Positions 45,718-48,362 of a stretch of 48,362 nucleotides of DNA are shown piece after piece. Positions within the stretch are counted from its first letter, which is position 1; each line of letters begins with the position of its first letter. The notes beneath the pieces are model-generated. The model did no database searches. It was given only the letters and a program-made list of their open reading frames with translations, and was not told where the DNA came from. The stretch is taken from the IMG/VR virus record IMGVR_UViG_3300049827_000089, positions 1 to 48,362 of that record. The stretch is one strand, 5' to 3'. This DNA is from a virus. The position numbers and the translations under genes are program-made.

Positions 45718-48362
45718 CTATTTATTCTTTGGCTGTGCTAGCTTCATATATTCTATACCAGTAGGATTGTCTGCGTTCATTACTCCTAAATTGTACAACA
45801 AGCCAAAATAGTTGCTTTTCTCTTTAGCGTCCATATCTGAAGCCTGGTCAAATATATACTTTGCTCTAGTCTTAGCATCATTGATAATATAGGCTTGGTA
45901 TACATTTTGGTCGTAGTTTTTCTGAATATATTTTCTTTTCATATCTGCAGAAACAGACTTAGATATATTTCCAGCTATTCCACCACGCTTATCTGAGCTA
46001 AGTGTAACCAATTTGCTGTATAAAGAAGGATAATCTTTTTTAACAGGTTCAAGTGTTTTTATTATTTCCGCAAACTTATTTTCTATCTGCTTGTTATAGT
46101 TGTCATACTCCTCTTGAGAACCTTCTTTATTTGCAAGTAATGCGCCAAATGCTTTTGAACGCAAGTGCTCAATTTCCAATAAATCGCCCTCAATCAAAGA
46201 CTTATAATAGTTTGGCGTACCTGCAAACATTCTTTTCTGCAAAGACAAGCCATTAAATATAGCGCCTTTCCAGTCTTTCTCAATATCATTCTTTATGCTT
46301 ACAGGAGCTCCAGATGCTAATTCAATAGCAGACTCAAATGCAATTTTAGGTAAATATATAAGTGGGTTTCTTTCTGGCTGTCCGTATATCTTTTGACCTG
46401 CAGCTTGCATTCTTTGCGGAGATAACCCAGTTGCACTACCTACTTTTTTATAGAAAGTACTTACAGCTTCATCAGTAGCTCCTTCTATGCTATCTGGTAT
46501 ATCAGCCTCGTCTTTTACTATTTGCTTCTTAGTAAACAAGTCTAAGTTGTTATATGCCATCATAGCTGCAGCGCCTGGAGGTAACTTTGCAGGAATCTCT
46601 GTAATATCTCCAAATGGATTAGCATTAGCAATAGCACCAACATAATCAGCCTTGCTGTATATAGCATTGTTAACCTTGCTTTCAAATCCCATCATACCAG
46701 CTACCCAGAAATTTTTATATACTGGAGGTAAAGGAACCTTTACAAACGCTCTTTCTGGGACATCACCACCTACGTATATGTTAAGGTAGTTTAGCTTTTG
46801 GTATTCAGACAATGCATCCCAAGCAGCTTTTTTCTTCTTTTTTTCTTCTTCGTCTTCCCAAGCCATATTCAATACACCTGCACTATAGGCTGTTAACATA
46901 CCGCCTATAGATAGCATTTCCGCTAATTGATAAGCTGCTCTACCTGGATTCTTTTTAATCTGGTCTGTAACAGAAACCCCTGTTCTAACTGTAGAGTTTA
47001 AATAGATAATTAATCTTGACGCTGGCTTAATAATACTACCTCCTCTAGCAAAGTCAGAACTTCTTCTAGCTTCGTGAGCAGCCTTAGCATATATATCATT
47101 CATCTCGGAAGTATTTGGTTGTCTTCCGTTTTCTTTTGCAAACTTTTCTGTAAATACAACTCTCGCTCTATCAAATATAATAAGTCTTGTAGCCTTCTCT
47201 GTTACATCTGAGACTTTACCCAAACCTGTCGCATCTATTAATTTATCTATAAATTCAACTGGCTTAGAACTATATTTACTAGCGTTATTCATTAATTTTT
47301 CATAATTACTTCCATCTACAACGTCTTTTGATAAAAGAGAAGTCTCTAATTCTTTACCAGCGTTCATTTCAGTAAATGCACCCCACTTTGCAGCTAATCT
47401 ATATTTGTCTCCTCTTTTAATAACCTGCTGTATAGAACCTCTCCATCCTACTTTATCAACTCCACCAAGTGCAATCTGTGCATACGCAACAGGAACAGAT
47501 GGAGCAAATACATCAGTAGCAACAGCAGCTGTTATAGGGTCTAACGCAATCATCTGGAATATACCAAACCCAGGGTTTTTACCAGTAAATATTTTTTGAG
47601 CTAAACTAGCAAATGTTATATTAGCTAATGTATTAATTTCATCAGATTGGCGATATTTTGCATTCCATTGTTCTGTTATTTCATCGTCTGCAAGTAATGC
47701 CTTTTTTTGTCCATCTTCATAGTAGAATATGTAAGACTTCCCTTCTGGTGCTTTTGGATAAACAGGATTCCCTTCCATATCAAGTCTAACTTCACCTTCT
47801 TCATCTACTAATGGATTAACGATTTCAATCATACCATTATCAGGAACATTTTCAGCAAACTTAACTAATCCTAATGCAGCCCTATTATTAGATATACTTT
47901 TATAATGACCAGCAGCAAATACTTGGAATACATTTTCGTAGTCAGTAAGAATATCTCCTTCAGCACCGCCAGTTAAAACAGCCTTTCTTAGTTGATTAGG
48001 ATTTTTTGATACTACTCTAGCATACTCTGGATTTTCTTCTTTTAATATCTTGTCTATGTATGTAATTGGAACATAATCGTATTTAGTATAGAATTCGTGC
48101 TGTTCTTTAGACGATAATCCATTTTCCAACTTTTCATCCATAAGCTTCTTAAATGTATTAAACATTTTATCTGCCCTATTATTTAAATCTTCAAATGTAG
48201 CACCATCAAACATTGCAACATTATCAATTTCTTTTTGCAATAATTCTATTCTCTTTTTAGCAAATCCTGCATTATCTGCTACCTTTTTACCTGTAGCATC
48301 TACAGTAGAACCTACTTGGTAGTTTTGCAAATACTCTGTAGTAGTCTGCGTTTGTGGATTAT
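45718..48362 (-). CDS. Large internal virion protein (LPD38-like), partial
   Basis: The frame is open to the right edge (codons before position 48330 read ...NPQTQTTTEYLQNYQV), so the N-terminus lies outside the window; at least 880 residues are present. The middle (FDRARVVFTEKFAKENGRQP, AAHEARRSSDFARGGSIIKP, LIIYLNSTVRTGVSVTDQI) resembles the large polyvalent protein-associated domain LPD38 of ejection-type virion proteins. A short membrane-like segment (LSIGGMLTAYSAGVLNMAW) follows. Such proteins are packed in the virion and may enter the host with DNA. It points to a podovirus-like particle. Confidence 0.72.
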   Translation of the reverse strand, partial: NPQTQTTTEYLQNYQVGSTVDATGKKVADNAGFAKKRIELLQKEIDNVAMFDGATFEDLNNRADKMFNTFKKLMDEKLENGLSSKEQHEFYTKYDYVPITYIDKILKEENPEYARVVSKNPNQLRKAVLTGGAEGDILTDYENVFQVFAAGHYKSISNNRAALGLVKFAENVPDNGMIEIVNPLVDEEGEVRLDMEGNPVYPKAPEGKSYIFYYEDGQKKALLADDEITEQWNAKYRQSDEINTLANITFASLAQKIFTGKNPGFGIFQMIALDPITAAVATDVFAPSVPVAYAQIALGGVDKVGWRGSIQQVIKRGDKYRLAAKWGAFTEMNAGKELETSLLSKDVVDGSNYEKLMNNASKYSSKPVEFIDKLIDATGLGKVSDVTEKATRLIIFDRARVVFTEKFAKENGRQPNTSEMNDIYAKAAHEARRSSDFARGGSIIKPASRLIIYLNSTVRTGVSVTDQIKKNPGRAAYQLAEMLSIGGMLTAYSAGVLNMAWEDEEEKKKKKAAWDALSEYQKLNYLNIYVGGDVPERAFVKVPLPPVYKNFWVAGMMGFESKVNNAIYSKADYVGAIANANPFGDITEIPAKLPPGAAAMMAYNNLDLFTKKQIVKDEADIPDSIEGATDEAVSTFYKKVGSATGLSPQRMQAAGQKIYGQPERNPLIYLPKIAFESAIELASGAPVSIKNDIEKDWKGAIFNGLSLQKRMFAGTPNYYKSLIEGDLLEIEHLRSKAFGALLANKEGSQEEYDNYNKQIENKFAEIIKTLEPVKKDYPSLYSKLVTLSSDKRGGIAGNISKSVSADMKRKYIQKNYDQNVYQAYIINDAKTRAKYIFDQASDMDAKEKSNYFGLLYNLGVMNADNPTGIEYMKLAQPKNK

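Overview
The window is a piece of a double-stranded DNA phage genome (tailed-phage type) that almost certainly infects a member of the Bacteroidota. The host inference rests on promoter-like sequences of the TTTG / TAnnTTTG type, AT-rich gene leaders with few Shine-Dalgarno sequences, exported proteins whose signal peptides end in ...AQ, a lipoprotein with a tail resembling a type IX secretion sorting domain, and a BT4734/VirE-like primase fused to a helicase. I see no tRNA, rRNA, CRISPR array, integrase or transposase. Both ends of the window cut through genes read leftward: a Pro/Thr/Glu-rich protein at the left edge and a large internal virion protein at the right edge. No major capsid, tail-tube or adaptor gene is visible, so that module probably lies outside the window.

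Layout. (1) 1-8843, minus strand: packaging and head genes (RepL-like winged-helix protein, HExxH metallopeptidase, a run of small basic proteins, GroES-like protein, candidate small terminase, large terminase, portal). (2) 8844-10145: a 1.3-kb gene-free region between divergent transcription units. It holds three identical-architecture dyads GTGTA-N5-TACAC, four ACTAAT direct repeats, inverted repeats, a 57-bp uninterrupted purine/pyrimidine alternation, a promoter and a structured leader. (3) 10146-26204, plus strand: early genes. These are many small acidic proteins, a DUF932 protein, a protein resembling DnaA domain IV, an ERF annealing protein with a RecE-like nuclease, a primase-helicase, two or three further nucleases and a metallophosphoesterase. 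A promoter-driven ~100-nt small RNA with its own terminator sits at 17384-17484. (4) 26201-26578: small genes on alternating strands. (5) 26575-34322, minus strand: lysis genes (holin-like proteins, GH19 endolysin, spanin-like protein) and an unusual set of exported proteins (outer-membrane barrel, CsgG-like protein, cohesin/dockerin-like protein, lipoprotein with sorting-domain-like tail). (6) 34325-48362, minus strand: tail-fibre and adsorption proteins, including an S74 chaperone-tipped fibre and a C1q-like fibre, then virion proteins.

The most striking observation is a pair of hammerhead self-cleaving ribozymes in the early leader. One (type III topology, 10079-10132) lies just upstream of a small ORF (10146-10394); the other (type I topology, 10399-10462) begins five bases after its stop codon and ends just before the DUF932 gene. 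Cleavage at both predicted sites would cut out a 372-nt RNA carrying one complete 82-codon ORF, with a 5'-hydroxyl and a 2',3'-cyclic phosphate. These are the ends used for RNA circularisation. I regard this ribozyme-bounded mRNA as the best candidate for an undescribed system here; excision and any circularisation are inference and have not been shown.
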